Shown: positions 24,916 through 34,669 of the stretch, in pieces
Layout of the letters: each line of letters starts with the position of its first letter
Position numbering within the stretch: the first letter of the stretch is position 1
NCBI RefSeq assembly: GCF_900112025.1
Contig: NZ_FOKL01000007.1
Location: 310,001-374,000, forward strand
Direction of reading: 5' to 3'
Origin: Janthinobacterium sp. 344
GTDB taxonomy: Bacteria > Pseudomonadota > Gammaproteobacteria > Burkholderiales > Burkholderiaceae_D
Length of the DNA stretch: 64,000 nt
Position numbers and translations under genes: made by a program
Notes under the pieces: model-generated
The model's database searches: none
What the model saw: the letters and a program-made list of their open reading frames with translations, nothing else
Told to the model about the DNA's origin: nothing

Positions 24916-27357
24916 ATGATGAATGATCTTCATTCAACACCAGGGAAATTTTCAGCAGCGGATCTCGGCAGAATAGTCTTCTCCCTGGTCGTTGCCATCG
25001 TGGCGCTGGCCTTGTTATATGGCGGCGGCAAGCTGGTGGGGCTGGGCGGATCGAGCTACTACCTGATCGCCGGCTTCGCCTATCTGGCACTGGCCATCCT
25101 CTTCTTCTTGAAAAAGCGCAGCGGCGCGCCGCTGTCCGTCGCCATCTTCCTCGCCACCTGTGCCTGGGCCTTGTACGAGGTTGGCCAGTTCAGCTACTGG
25201 GAACTGCTGCCGCGCGTCGTCGTGCCGGCCGTGATCCTGATGTTCAGCCTGTGGGTGGGCGCGGCCTTGCCGGGCGGTTCCCGGGGCCAGCGCCGCTTGG
25301 CGAACTGGTGCGGCCTGGGCCTGTTCTCGGCCCTGGCCGCCACCCTGGTCGCCGCGTTTTTCCCGCATGGCGTGATCTTCGATCCTTCCGCCACCGCCGC
25401 CACGGCGGACCGCTCCGCCGCGCCGGACGGCGCGCCCGAGAACTGGGAATTCTTTGGCCGCGATGCCTCGGGCACCCGCTTCGCCCCCTACACGCAGATC
25501 ACGCCGGGCAACGTCAAGGACCTGCAAGTGGCCTGGACCTACAGGACCGGCCGCCGCACCACCGGCGCCGGCGCCGGCGTCGATGAAAACACCCCGTTGC
25601 AAATCGGCAATGTGCTGTATTCGTGCACGCCGGAAAACCTGGTGACGGCCCTCGATGGCGACACGGGCAAGCCGCTGTGGAAATTCGACCCGCACGCCAA
25701 AAGCGCGGAACACGTGACGTGCCGCGGCGTGGGCTATCACGATATCGACAAGGACAGCAGCCTGGACGCGGCCGTCAAGGCTTCCTATGCCCAGCAGCAG
25801 CAATGCCGCCAGCGCATCCTCGTGTCGTCCGTCGATGCCCGTTTGTTCGCGCTCGACGCGCATACGGGCGCCCTGTGCCAGGACTTTGGCGACAAGGGCT
25901 ATGTCGACCTGAAGAAAGGCATGGGGCCGACGGAAAACAGCAAGCGCTATCACCCCACCTCGCTGCCGGTCGTCATGGGCCACCTGACGGTGGTCGGTGG
26001 CTGGGTGCGCGATATCATCGCCGGCGAGCCGTCCGGCGCCGTGCGCGCATTCGACGTGCTGAGCGGCAAGCTGGTGTGGGCCTGGGACGTGGGCGCGCCG
26101 GAGAGCGCCGATACCACGGCGCCGGCGCACCAGTTCGCGCTCGATACGCCGAACGTGTGGACCGTGCCAACCTATGACAAGGCCTTGAACCTGCTGTACC
26201 TGCCTACCGGCAACGGCCCGCCCGACTACTGGGGCGGCGACCGCAACGCCGTCAAGGAGAAATACGGTTCGGCCATTGTGGCCGTCGATGCCTCCACCGG
26301 CAAGGCCAAATGGGTCTACCAGATGGTGCACCACGATGTGTGGGACTTTGACCTGCCGTCGCAGCCCGTGCTGTATGACATGAAGAACGCCCAGGGCGGC
26401 AAGACGCCGGTGCTGATCCAGACCACCAAGACGGGCCATATCTTCGTGCTGGACCGCCGTACCGGCACACCCTTTACGCAGGTGGAGGAACGCGCCGTGC
26501 CGACCGCGCCGGCCGCCCATGGCGAGCATCTGTCGCCGACGCAGCCATATTCGGTCGGCATGCCCGTCATCGGTGCCGAGCCCCTGACGGAGAAATCCAT
26601 GTGGGGCGTGACCACCTTCGACCAGCTGTACTGCCGCATCCTCTTCAAGGATTCCGTCTATGTGGGACCGTTTACGCCGCCGAGCGAAAAGCCGTATATC
26701 GAATGGCCCAGCCTGTTGGGCGGCATGAACTGGGGCGGCATGTCCATCGATGAAAACACGGGCATGATGTTCGTCAACGACATGCGCATGCCGCTGCGCA
26801 TGTCGCTGGTGACGCAGGAAAATACGAAGAAATTCAAGGTCTCGACCGACGAGGTGCCTGGCTTCATGGGCACCATCCGTCCGCAAGTGGCCGGCATCTA
26901 TGGCGGCGTGAAGATCGACATCATGCAGTCGCCGCTGGGCGTGCCATGCAATAACCCGCCATTCGGCAGCATGAGCGCCATCGACCTGAATACGCAAAAA
27001 CTGGTGTGGCAGGTGCCGCTGGGCACGGTCAAGGATACGGGCCCGCTGGGCATCAAGACGCACTTGCCGATCCCGCTGGGCATGCCGACCCTCGGCGGCC
27101 CGACCTCGACGGCGTCAGGCCTGGTGTTCTTTGCCGGCACGCAGGATTATTATCTGCGGGCGCTCGATTCGGCCACCGGCAAGGAAGTATGGAAGGCGCG
27201 CCTGCCGGTGGGCGCCGTGGCCGCGCCGCTGATCTACAAGTCGCCCGTCAGCGGCAAGCAGTACGTGGTCATTTCCGCCGGCGGCATGAGCCACTCGCCT
27301 GACGTGGGCGATTACATCATCGCCTATGCCTTGCCGGACAGCGTCAGCAGGAAATAG
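24916..27357 (+). CDS. gcd: Membrane-bound PQQ-dependent glucose dehydrogenase (glucose/quinate/shikimate family)
   Basis: An 813-residue quinoprotein that oxidises aldose sugars (or quinate/shikimate) in the periplasm and passes electrons to ubiquinone. Four to five membrane helices (about residues 17-155) precede an eight-bladed propeller starting NWEFFGRDASGTRFAPYTQITPGNVKDLQVAWTYRTGR. Later blades carry GDTGKPLWKFDPHA and the tryptophan-docking repeats STGKAKWVYQMVHHDVWDFD and TGKEVWKARLPVGAVAAPL. Length matches E. coli Gcd (796). PQQ synthesis genes are not in this window. A strong terminator follows. Substrate choice between glucose and quinate is not settled by sequence alone. Confidence 0.88.
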   Translation: MMNDLHSTPGKFSAADLGRIVFSLVVAIVALALLYGGGKLVGLGGSSYYLIAGFAYLALAILFFLKKRSGAPLSVAIFLATCAWALYEVGQFSYWELLPRVVVPAVILMFSLWVGAALPGGSRGQRRLANWCGLGLFSALAATLVAAFFPHGVIFDPSATAATADRSAAPDGAPENWEFFGRDASGTRFAPYTQITPGNVKDLQVAWTYRTGRRTTGAGAGVDENTPLQIGNVLYSCTPENLVTALDGDTGKPLWKFDPHAKSAEHVTCRGVGYHDIDKDSSLDAAVKASYAQQQQCRQRILVSSVDARLFALDAHTGALCQDFGDKGYVDLKKGMGPTENSKRYHPTSLPVVMGHLTVVGGWVRDIIAGEPSGAVRAFDVLSGKLVWAWDVGAPESADTTAPAHQFALDTPNVWTVPTYDKALNLLYLPTGNGPPDYWGGDRNAVKEKYGSAIVAVDASTGKAKWVYQMVHHDVWDFDLPSQPVLYDMKNAQGGKTPVLIQTTKTGHIFVLDRRTGTPFTQVEERAVPTAPAAHGEHLSPTQPYSVGMPVIGAEPLTEKSMWGVTTFDQLYCRILFKDSVYVGPFTPPSEKPYIEWPSLLGGMNWGGMSIDENTGMMFVNDMRMPLRMSLVTQENTKKFKVSTDEVPGFMGTIRPQVAGIYGGVKIDIMQSPLGVPCNNPPFGSMSAIDLNTQKLVWQVPLGTVKDTGPLGIKTHLPIPLGMPTLGGPTSTASGLVFFAGTQDYYLRALDSATGKEVWKARLPVGAVAAPLIYKSPVSGKQYVVISAGGMSHSPDVGDYIIAYALPDSVSRK

Positions 27358-27381
27358 ACCGGTGCTGTAGACATCCGCTCA

Positions 27382-27411
27382 AATAATCCCCACGCGCTGG
27401 GGATTATTTTT
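27382..27411. terminator. Bidirectional Rho-independent terminator
   Basis: AATAATCCCC (27382-27391) and GGGGATTATT (27399-27408) form a perfect 10-bp stem with a 7-base loop, with T-rich flanks on both strands. It separates gcd from the convergent GGDEF/EAL gene and can serve both. Confidence 0.9.
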
Positions 27412-27418
27412 GCCTGCT

Positions 27419-30298
27419 TCATGCCGCGCTGACCACTTCGCTGCCCAGCAGCAGCATCTCCACTTCCTGCGCCGGCAGCGGGTGGCTGAAGTAAAAGCCC
27501 TGCGCCTCGTCGCAGCCATGCTGGCGCAGGTAGTCGAGTTGTTCCAGCGTTTCCACGCCTTCGGCCACCACGCGCAGTTTCAGATTGTGCGCCAGGGCAA
27601 TGATGGAAACGACGATGGCCGCGTCGTCCGCGTCGCGCGCCACGTCGCCGACAAAACTGCGGTCGATCTTCAGCACGTCGATGGGGAAGGTGCGCAGGTA
27701 GGCAAAGCTGGAATAGCCCGTGCCGAAATCGTCGATCGACAATTGCACTCCCAGCGCCTTCATGTCGTGCAGCTGGCTGACGGCCAGCGCCACGTCGTGC
27801 ATGAACAGGCTTTCCGTCAATTCCAGTTCCAGGCAGGCCGGCGCCAGGCCCGTCTCGGCCAGCACCGCCCCGATCGAGGCGACCAGGTTCGGTTCGTTGA
27901 ACTGGCGCGCCGACAGGTTCACCGCCAGGCGCAGCGGACCGAGTCCCGCCGCATGCCAGGCCTGCATTTGCGCGCAGGCCTGGCGCATGACCCAGGCGCC
28001 GATCGGCACGATCAGGCCCGTATCCTCGGCCAGCGCGATGAAGCGCTGCGGCGCCACCATGCCCAGGTCCGGGTGGCGCCAGCGCAGCAGCGCTTCGACG
28101 CCGACGATGCGCCCGCTGGCCAGCTCCACCTGCGGCTGGTAGTGCAGCACGAACTGTTCGCGTTCGAGCGCGTTGCGCAGCGCCGTCTCGATGCGCAGGC
28201 GCTCCAGCGTGGCCTGGTTCATCGCCGTCGTATAGAACTTGATGTTGTTGCGGCCCTGCTTCTTGGCGCAGTACATGGCGATGTCGGCCTGCTCGATCAG
28301 GTTCTGCGTCTCGCCATTCAGGGTCACGTCGCCCGGCGCGTCATAGCGCGACATGTCGTAGACGGCCACGCCGATGCTGCAGGTGACGAAGAATTCCTTG
28401 CCATCGAGCAGCACCGGCTGCGCCACGGCGTCCATCACGCGCTGCACGATGGCGCTGCTGAGCACTTCGTCGGCCTGTTCGCACAGGATGGCGACAAATT
28501 CGTCGCCCGACAGGCGCGCCACCGTATCGGTTTCGCGCAGGCTGGCCTGCAGGCGCGTGGCGATGGTTTTCAGCAGCAGGTCGCCGGCCTTGTGGCCCAG
28601 GCTGTCGTTGACGAACTTGAAACGGTCGAGGTCGATCAACAGCACCCACAGGGCGCGGTTCTTGCGGCGCGACAGGGCCATCGCCTGCGTCAGGCGGTCG
28701 CGCAGCAGGGCGCGGTTGGGCAAGCCCGTCAGCACGTCGTGGTGGGCGATATGCTGGATGTGCTGCTCGGCCAGCTTGCGTTCCGTGATTTCGGAGCCCG
28801 TGCCCCGGTAGCCGCGGAACTCGCCCAGTTCATTGAACAGCGGCTCGCCATTGATGCTGAACCAGCGCAGCCGGCCGTCGCGGTCGTGCATCGCGTACTC
28901 CAGGTTGCTGAAGGGCAGGTGCGCTTCCAGCGTGGCGATATGCTGCTTGCCCCAGCGTGAATTGCGCATCTCCGGGTTATTGTCCCAGCGCGTCATGCCG
29001 ATGAAGCGTTCCAGCGGCATGTTCGACTTGTCCGTGAAACCGCTGGTGATATGGGTGAAGCAAAAGTGCACGTCCTGCTCCCAGTACCAGTCCGAGGACA
29101 GGGCCAGCAGGCGGCGGAAGCGCTTCTCGCTTTCCTGCAGCGCCCGTTCGGTGCGCTGGCGCGCGCGCACGTCTGCGCTGAGCAGCTCGTTGCTGCGCTT
29201 CAGGTCGGCCGTGCGCTGCTCCACCAGCAGCTGCACGCGGCGCGAGCGCTGCGTCAGCGATTGCACGAAGGCGGCCGTCAGCATGCTGAACAGCAAGCCG
29301 CAGATGAGCGTGAACAGGGAGCCCAGATGGTCGGCCAGGAAAGGGCGCGGATGGGCCACCACGCGCACGTGCCATGGCCGGCCCGCCGACGAGAAGGCCC
29401 GGTCGTAATGGCTGTGGTAAGCGAATTGCAGCCACGGCGGCAGCGATTCCCAGGCGTTCTTCCCTTGCTCGGCCGACGCCTGGCCGTGCTGGAAGATGCG
29501 CTGGCCCGGATCGGCGCCGGCATCCGCATACACGCTGATTTCCAGCTGCGGGTCGCCCAGCAGATCGGCGCCCTCGAGGATTTTCTGCACCAGTTCGCTG
29601 GCGCGGATGACGGCGGCCGTGTCGCCCACCAGCGCCGCGCGCCGCTGCTGCACCGTTTGCAGGGGCACGCCGTGGCGGTACACGGGACGCAGGATGACGA
29701 AGCCGCGCTGCGGTCCCTGCGCCAGGGCCAGCAGGCCGGTGGCCGTGGTCTGGCCGCTGATGATCGCCTGCTCCAGCGCGCCCGCCAGCAAGCCATCGGG
29801 GCGCACGTTCAAGCCGAAGGCGGGGCGGTTGCCCTGCAGCGGTTCAAGGTAATCGATCACCAGGTAGCTGGCCTGCGCGGCGGCCGGCACGATGGCGCCG
29901 TCGCGCATTTCCGTCATGGCGTAATCGGGCATGATGCGGCGCAGGTCGGCCTCCAACGCGGCGCGCTGCGCGTGAGGCACGAGGCGATGGAAATTGAAGG
30001 CCTGGATGAACGGATGGCGCTGCAGCAGGGGCGTGGTGAAATCGTGGAACTGGCTGCGCGTGACGGGCACGACGGCGGCAAACAGCTGGTTGGTGGTCGT
30101 CAGCACTTCCACCGCGTCATCGAGGCCTTGTTCGATGGCCGCCACCCGTGCGCCCGCGCGCTGCTGCAGGCTCAGGCTCATCTTGTCGTATTCGAGCTGG
30201 CTGATGGCGGCGAACAGCACGGCCGTGACGCTGACGCCGCAGGCAAAGGTCAGCGCAGCCGCGGTGGAAATCGACAATGGCAGGCGGCCACGCAACAT
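27419..30298 (-). CDS. CHASE-PAS-GGDEF-EAL c-di-GMP sensor protein
   Basis: A 959-residue inner-membrane receptor. A TM helix (about 10-32), a periplasmic CHASE domain (about 75-290) and a second TM helix (about 325-345) precede a PAS domain (about 385-510) and a GGDEF domain. The active-site motif is SGDEF at 597-601, with an I-site RETD just before it. The EAL domain (about 710-945) has VGVEALLRW with EAL at 735-737. SGDEF is often active, so both synthesis and hydrolysis of c-di-GMP are possible. Convergent with gcd. Confidence 0.93.
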   Translation of the reverse strand: MLRGRLPLSISTAAALTFACGVSVTAVLFAAISQLEYDKMSLSLQQRAGARVAAIEQGLDDAVEVLTTTNQLFAAVVPVTRSQFHDFTTPLLQRHPFIQAFNFHRLVPHAQRAALEADLRRIMPDYAMTEMRDGAIVPAAAQASYLVIDYLEPLQGNRPAFGLNVRPDGLLAGALEQAIISGQTTATGLLALAQGPQRGFVILRPVYRHGVPLQTVQQRRAALVGDTAAVIRASELVQKILEGADLLGDPQLEISVYADAGADPGQRIFQHGQASAEQGKNAWESLPPWLQFAYHSHYDRAFSSAGRPWHVRVVAHPRPFLADHLGSLFTLICGLLFSMLTAAFVQSLTQRSRRVQLLVEQRTADLKRSNELLSADVRARQRTERALQESEKRFRRLLALSSDWYWEQDVHFCFTHITSGFTDKSNMPLERFIGMTRWDNNPEMRNSRWGKQHIATLEAHLPFSNLEYAMHDRDGRLRWFSINGEPLFNELGEFRGYRGTGSEITERKLAEQHIQHIAHHDVLTGLPNRALLRDRLTQAMALSRRKNRALWVLLIDLDRFKFVNDSLGHKAGDLLLKTIATRLQASLRETDTVARLSGDEFVAILCEQADEVLSSAIVQRVMDAVAQPVLLDGKEFFVTCSIGVAVYDMSRYDAPGDVTLNGETQNLIEQADIAMYCAKKQGRNNIKFYTTAMNQATLERLRIETALRNALEREQFVLHYQPQVELASGRIVGVEALLRWRHPDLGMVAPQRFIALAEDTGLIVPIGAWVMRQACAQMQAWHAAGLGPLRLAVNLSARQFNEPNLVASIGAVLAETGLAPACLELELTESLFMHDVALAVSQLHDMKALGVQLSIDDFGTGYSSFAYLRTFPIDVLKIDRSFVGDVARDADDAAIVVSIIALAHNLKLRVVAEGVETLEQLDYLRQHGCDEAQGFYFSHPLPAQEVEMLLLGSEVVSAA

Positions 30299-30451
30299 GG
30301 GTTTTCCTATTTCACTTCATGGAGAGCATCATCCGGCAACGCCTGCCGGCGCGCGAAGGCGATAGTTTGTCATAAACCACATCAAGCAGGCTGATTTTGC
30401 ACCAATTCGCTGCTAATAAGCAACAATATAGTGGCCCATGGAGAATGACTA

Positions 30452-31222
30452 TCAGTCGCTGGCGGCGCCCGACCGGCGGCGCAGGCGCCACAGCTGCCAC
30501 GCGGGCAGCAGCCGGTTCAGCAGGGACAGTCCTGCCATGCGGCGCCAGCGCACCAGGCGCACGGCACGCATGGCGCGGCCGCCGCCGTGCGGATCCGGCT
30601 TGGCGGCGAAGACGATGCGGTTGTTGCCGGCGATGCCATCGAAGCTGCACACGGCGCCGCGGAAGGTCAGCATCAGCCGCTGCAGCATGGCGGGGTAGTG
30701 TTCGTCATAGCTGAACAGGTTGGCCACCAGCACGCCGCCGGGCAGCAGGGCGCGCAGGCAGTCCGCATAGAAGCGCGCGCTGCCCAGCGCCGGCGGCAAG
30801 CCCGTCTCGTCGTAGCCGTCGAGCAGCAGCACGTCGGCGCAGCCCGGATGCTGGCGGATATAGCTGACGGCGTCCGTCTCGATGATGCGCAGGCGCGCAT
30901 CGTCGGGCGGCAGCATGAATTGCTCGCGCAGGGCGATCACGTCGGCGCGCAACTCCAGCACGGTGATGCGCGCCTCGGGCAGGTGGCGGTGGCAGAATTT
31001 CAGCAGCGAGCCGCCGCCCAGGCCGACCATCAGGATATGCCGCGGACGCGGCACGAACAGGGTAAAGCACATCATGGCGCGCGCATAGCGCAGCAGCAGG
31101 TGGTCGGGGCGCGACAGCAGCATTTCGCTCTGGATCATGCCGGGCCGGAATTCCAGGCGGCGCCGGTCGCCGCAGGTGTGCACCTGGGGCGCGGGCAGGG
31201 GAGAGGACAGGCTTTCCGGCAT
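30452..31222 (-). CDS. Spermidine-synthase-like methyltransferase-fold protein
   Basis: A 256-residue Rossmann-fold protein of the polyamine aminopropyltransferase-like family. ILMVGLGGGSLLKFCHRHLP forms the SAM or dcSAM loop, VLELRADVIALREQF the second strand, RIIETDAVSYIRQ the acidic contact, and DVLLLDGYDETGLPPALGSARFYADCLRALLPGGVLVANLF the core. The C-terminus ends in a basic stretch. True SpeE proteins have extra N-terminal beta strands and a YHE gate that I do not see, so aminopropyl transfer is uncertain. The start at 31222 (MPESLSS) is chosen because the upstream extension lacks coding character. Confidence 0.8.
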   Translation of the reverse strand: MPESLSSPLPAPQVHTCGDRRRLEFRPGMIQSEMLLSRPDHLLLRYARAMMCFTLFVPRPRHILMVGLGGGSLLKFCHRHLPEARITVLELRADVIALREQFMLPPDDARLRIIETDAVSYIRQHPGCADVLLLDGYDETGLPPALGSARFYADCLRALLPGGVLVANLFSYDEHYPAMLQRLMLTFRGAVCSFDGIAGNNRIVFAAKPDPHGGGRAMRAVRLVRWRRMAGLSLLNRLLPAWQLWRLRRRSGAASD

Positions 31223-31440
31223 GGCTGAAATCGCTGAGTGAACGTGGGCGGATGTTTTGTTGCATTCAGAGAAATCTGATAAGCTCCCGAGAGCATACCC
31301 GAATTGTAATCCGCACACTGTGTGCGCAATGGCGCGGCGGGCTGGCCACCTGCCATTTGACGCGTGGTTTCGAGCGCGGCGCACGGCATCACAAGGCTGG
31401 CGCCGGCGAGGCCGCGCAGCCGGGCACCATGGAGATACGC

Positions 31441-31716
31441 ATGTTTTTGGACCACCCCATCATTACGGCCACAAATAGTTTTACCGAGCCGGACCGCATC
31501 GAGCGGCTGACGCGCGTGTATGGCTACGCGGCGGCACTGGCTGATCAGGCCGCCAACTTCGATTTCATTGAAAAAGTGGCGCAGATCCACGACCACAAGG
31601 GCACTCTCATCGTCTTCTGGCACGAGGCACCCAGCGAGGCGGAAAAGCAGTACTTCGTGCAAGCCTGGGCCAGCAAGGTCGGCGATGGCAGCACCAATGT
31701 CGAACACGAAATCTGA
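31441..31716 (+). CDS. Small conserved-looking protein of unknown function
   Basis: A 91-residue soluble protein, MFLDHPIITATNSFTEPDRIERLTRVYGYAAAL onward, with an acidic and aromatic composition (HDHKGTLIVFWHEAPSEAEKQYFVQAW) suggesting a small alpha/beta fold. GGAG lies 6 bases before the ATG at 31441, which I prefer to the ATG at 31429. It lies 37 bp before the degenerate GGDEF gene and may be co-transcribed with it. No family recognised. Confidence 0.65.
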   Translation: MFLDHPIITATNSFTEPDRIERLTRVYGYAAALADQAANFDFIEKVAQIHDHKGTLIVFWHEAPSEAEKQYFVQAWASKVGDGSTNVEHEI

Positions 31717-31753
31717 CACAAGGTGCCGCGCCAGCGCGGCGATGGCGTAGCCC

Positions 31754-32905
31754 ATGGATATCAAGACCCTGGTACTGGCCCTGGCGCTCGGCAACCTGAG
31801 CCTGTGCGCGGCCCTGTTCTTCTTCGAGTACGAGCGCAAGAAGTCGCTCAGCATGTCCACCTGGGCGGTGGCCAAGCAATGCCAGGCCATCGCCTGGTGT
31901 TTGCTGTATTTCCGTGGCGTGCTGCCCGATGTGCTGTCCATCTTGCTGGGCAACAGCCTGCTGTTTGCCGGCATGGCGCTGGACGCGGGCGCGCTGTGGC
32001 AGGCGGCCGGGCGCGGCCGCTGGCGCCGTTATGTGCTGCCGGCGCTGGGGCTGGCGATCGGGCTGTTCGCCGCCTGCTACCTGTTCGACGTGGCGCCGCT
32101 GCTGCGCAGCGCGGGCGGTTCGCTGATCGTCGCCGGCTTCTTCCTCGCCGGCGTGGCCGCGCTGTGCCTGAAATGGCGCGAAGCGAGCATGCTGCGCCGC
32201 TTCCTTGTCGTCAGCATGGGCATCCTGTCGCTGCTGATCGCCGCGCGCGGCGTGCTGGCCGCCACCGTTCCGGCCTTCGATGCGGAGCTGATGCAGCTGG
32301 CCGGCTTCGGCGCCCTGTACCTGATGATGCTGACGAACGCGTTCGGCTATCTGCTGCTGTCGCGTGAAAAACTGGGCGGCGAACTGGCGCGCCTGGAAGT
32401 GATCGACACGGCCACGGGCGTGCCGAACCGGCGCGGCTTTTACCAGGCGCTGGCGCCATGGATGGCGCTGGCGCGCCGGCCCGGCCTGCCGACGGCGCTG
32501 GTGGTGCTCAATATCGACCACTTCAAGCGCGTCAACGACAGTTACGGCCATCCCGTGGGCGACGCCGTGCTCAAGGCGATCGTCGACACTTGCCGCCAGC
32601 AATTGCGCGACAGCGACCTGATGGGCCGCCTGGGCGGCGCCGAATTCGCCATCCAGCTGCCGCGCACCAACCTGGCCGATGCGCTGATGGTGGCCGAGCG
32701 CATCCGCGCCGCCGTCGAGGCGCTGCCCGTCAAGACGGAGCGCGCCGTGCTGCAGCTGACGGCCAGCCTGGGCGTGACCACCATCCGCGCCGAGGACAGC
32801 ACCGTCAGCCTGTTCAAGCGGGCCGACGAGGCGCTGCAGGCGGCCAAGCAGGCGGGCCGCAACAGGGTGGTCGAGGCGCAGGCCGCCAGCACCCTGGACG
32901 TGTAG
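31754..32905 (+). CDS. Membrane GGDEF protein with degenerate GGAEF site and intact I-site
   Basis: A 383-residue protein. About six to seven membrane helices (residues 5-205) form the sensory part. The GGDEF domain (about 212-375) shows DTATGVPNRRGF, LNIDHFKRVNDSYGHPVGDAVL and LTASLGVTT. The catalytic motif is GGAEF at 294-298: Ala296 replaces the Asp/Glu that binds metal, so cyclase activity is probably lost. The inhibitory-site motif RDSD at 285-288 is intact five residues before. This combination is seen in c-di-GMP-binding effectors, so a receptor role is plausible. Confidence 0.9.
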   Translation: MDIKTLVLALALGNLSLCAALFFFEYERKKSLSMSTWAVAKQCQAIAWCLLYFRGVLPDVLSILLGNSLLFAGMALDAGALWQAAGRGRWRRYVLPALGLAIGLFAACYLFDVAPLLRSAGGSLIVAGFFLAGVAALCLKWREASMLRRFLVVSMGILSLLIAARGVLAATVPAFDAELMQLAGFGALYLMMLTNAFGYLLLSREKLGGELARLEVIDTATGVPNRRGFYQALAPWMALARRPGLPTALVVLNIDHFKRVNDSYGHPVGDAVLKAIVDTCRQQLRDSDLMGRLGGAEFAIQLPRTNLADALMVAERIRAAVEALPVKTERAVLQLTASLGVTTIRAEDSTVSLFKRADEALQAAKQAGRNRVVEAQAASTLDV

Positions 32906-32909
32906 ACGC

Positions 32910-33284
32910 CTATTTCCTGGGCGCGCCCAGCCAGCTGGGCTCCCTGCCGCATTCCTTGCTCAGGAACAGGGCGTCGAGGCCGGGATCGCAGCGCCGGTCA
33001 GGCGCCTTCATCGGCTCGACACTCAGCCATTCACTCCTGGGCAGGATCTTTTCTTCGCGCGGCGCCACCGGCGGCGCGGGCGGCAGGCTGTCTTGCCACC
33101 TGGGGGCGGCGGCGGGTGCCGGGGGCGTGGCCCAGTTGGCGTCCACCTGCCGCGCCTGCGCGGCGCCGGGGTGGGCGGCGGCTGCGTCCTCGCGCGGCGC
33201 CTGCGCCTGCGCGGCCGCGCACAGCAAGCTGCCGGCGAACGCCAGCACGACGCTGCATGTGGCGGTGGTGTTCAATGAAATCAT
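32910..33284 (-). CDS. Exported Ala/Pro-rich protein, function unknown
   Basis: A 124-residue precursor with a signal peptide (about 1-28, ending AAAQAQ), then an Ala/Pro-rich low-complexity stretch and a C-terminal part with two Cys residues (RRCDPGLDALFLSKECGREP) that could form a disulfide in the periplasm. It converges with the GGDEF gene with 4 bp between stops. No known domain. Confidence 0.65.
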   Translation of the reverse strand: MISLNTTATCSVVLAFAGSLLCAAAQAQAPREDAAAAHPGAAQARQVDANWATPPAPAAAPRWQDSLPPAPPVAPREEKILPRSEWLSVEPMKAPDRRCDPGLDALFLSKECGREPSWLGAPRK

Positions 33285-33561
33285 GGTCTGTCCCTGGTCG
33301 ATGCCGCGAAGGCGTGCCCGCTAGTATGGCGGCAGGCGCCAGCAAAAAGACCAGAAAATTGCAAGCGCTTGTTACCAAAGGGACTATAGTGACAGCTGGC
33401 CAGCAGGTGCGCCGCAGCAAGTTTACCCAGGCGCCTGGCGTCTGCCCGGCATATGAATACCCTAACTTTCATTTAAGCAAAGCAAGTTATGCTGTGGGGC
33501 GGATGCTTGCCTCTCTGTGCCGTCCGCGCCGCCATTCCTCTTTCTTACTCTTGCAAGGCCC

Positions 33562-34647
33562 ATGATGAAAAGTCTCAAATCCCTGCCTGTATGGCCCCTT
33601 GCCGCGCCGCTTGCCGGCTGGTTGTTCCTGTTCGGCGCCAGCTTCAACTTGGGCGGCGCCTACCAGATCCTGCTGGTCGCCGGCCTGATCGGCAGCGTGC
33701 TGGCCGCTGTGTACCACGCGGAAGTGGTGGCGCACCGCATCGGCGAGCCGTACGGCACCCTGGTGCTGGCGCTGGCCGTGACCCTGATCGAGGTGGCGCT
33801 GATCGTCTCGCTGATGCTGGCGGGCGGGCCGGAAACCACGGGCCTGGCGCGCGACACCGTGTTCGCCGCCATCATGATCATCCTGAACGGCATCGTCGGC
33901 ATCTGCCTGCTGCTGGGCGCTGGCCGGCACAAGGAGCAGACCTTCGGCCTGCTGGGCGTGAGCGCGTCGCTGGCCACCCTGGCGGCCATCGCCATCCTGA
34001 CCCTGGTGCTGCCGAACTACACCTCCAGCGCCGCCGGCCCGTACTACAATTCGAGCCAGCTGATTTTCATCGCCGTCATTTCCCTGGTCTTGTACGGCAC
34101 CTTCGTGCTGGTGCAGACGGTGCGCCACCGCGATTACTTCCTGCCCAAAGAAGCCGTGGGCGACGAGGAAGTGCATGCCGAGCCGCCGACGCCCACCGTC
34201 GCCTGGATCAGCGCCGGCGCGCTGCTGGTGTGCCTGGGCGCCGTGGTGCTGCTGGCCAAGTCGCTGGCGCCCGCGCTGGAGACGGCGATCGCCGCCATGG
34301 GCGCGCCGAAAACCCTGGTCGGCATCGTCATCGCCGCCATCGTGCTGCTGCCCGAAGGCCTGGCCGCCGTGCGCGCCGCGCGCGCCAACCGCCTGCAAAC
34401 GAGCTTGAACCTGGCGCTCGGTTCCGCCCTGGCCAGCATCGGCCTGACGATTCCCGCCGTGGTGGTGGTGTCGCTGGCCACGGGCCTGACGATCACCCTG
34501 GGACTGGATATCAAATCGACAGTCCTGCTGCTGCTGTCGCTGATGGTGGCCACGCTGTCGCTGGGCACCGGCCGCACCACGGTCATGCAGGGCACCGTGC
34601 ACCTGGTGATTTTCGCCGTCTACCTGTTTACCACCATCGTCCCGTAG
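33562..34647 (+). CDS. chaA: Ca2+/H+ antiporter ChaA (CaCA superfamily)
   Basis: A 361-residue inner-membrane cation/proton exchanger with about eleven helices. The two inverted alpha repeats are seen as GEPYGTLVLALAVTLIEVALIVSLML and LLPEGLAAVRAARANRLQTSLNLALGSALASIGLTIPAV, each with the conserved acidic residue in the pore (IEVALI and LPEGL). An acidic loop (about 195-210) divides the halves. The start at 33562 (MMKSLKS) is preferred because the upstream extension is hydrophobic noise; CAAGGCCC precedes it. It exports Ca2+, and Na+ or K+ in E. coli. A Pho box begins 22 bp after it. Confidence 0.9.
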   Translation: MMKSLKSLPVWPLAAPLAGWLFLFGASFNLGGAYQILLVAGLIGSVLAAVYHAEVVAHRIGEPYGTLVLALAVTLIEVALIVSLMLAGGPETTGLARDTVFAAIMIILNGIVGICLLLGAGRHKEQTFGLLGVSASLATLAAIAILTLVLPNYTSSAAGPYYNSSQLIFIAVISLVLYGTFVLVQTVRHRDYFLPKEAVGDEEVHAEPPTPTVAWISAGALLVCLGAVVLLAKSLAPALETAIAAMGAPKTLVGIVIAAIVLLPEGLAAVRAARANRLQTSLNLALGSALASIGLTIPAVVVVSLATGLTITLGLDIKSTVLLLLSLMVATLSLGTGRTTVMQGTVHLVIFAVYLFTTIVP

Positions 34648-34669
34648 ACCGCAATTGCCGCTCGCCGTT

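Noticed and set aside
25015..27063. Long minus-strand frame opposite the PQQ dehydrogenase
   Set aside because: Antisense shadow of the gcd coding region, without a domain or ribosome binding site.
33355..33375. CAAGCGCTTG palindrome as a regulator site
   Set aside because: A single 10-bp palindrome is expected by chance in a sequence this size, and nothing else supports it.
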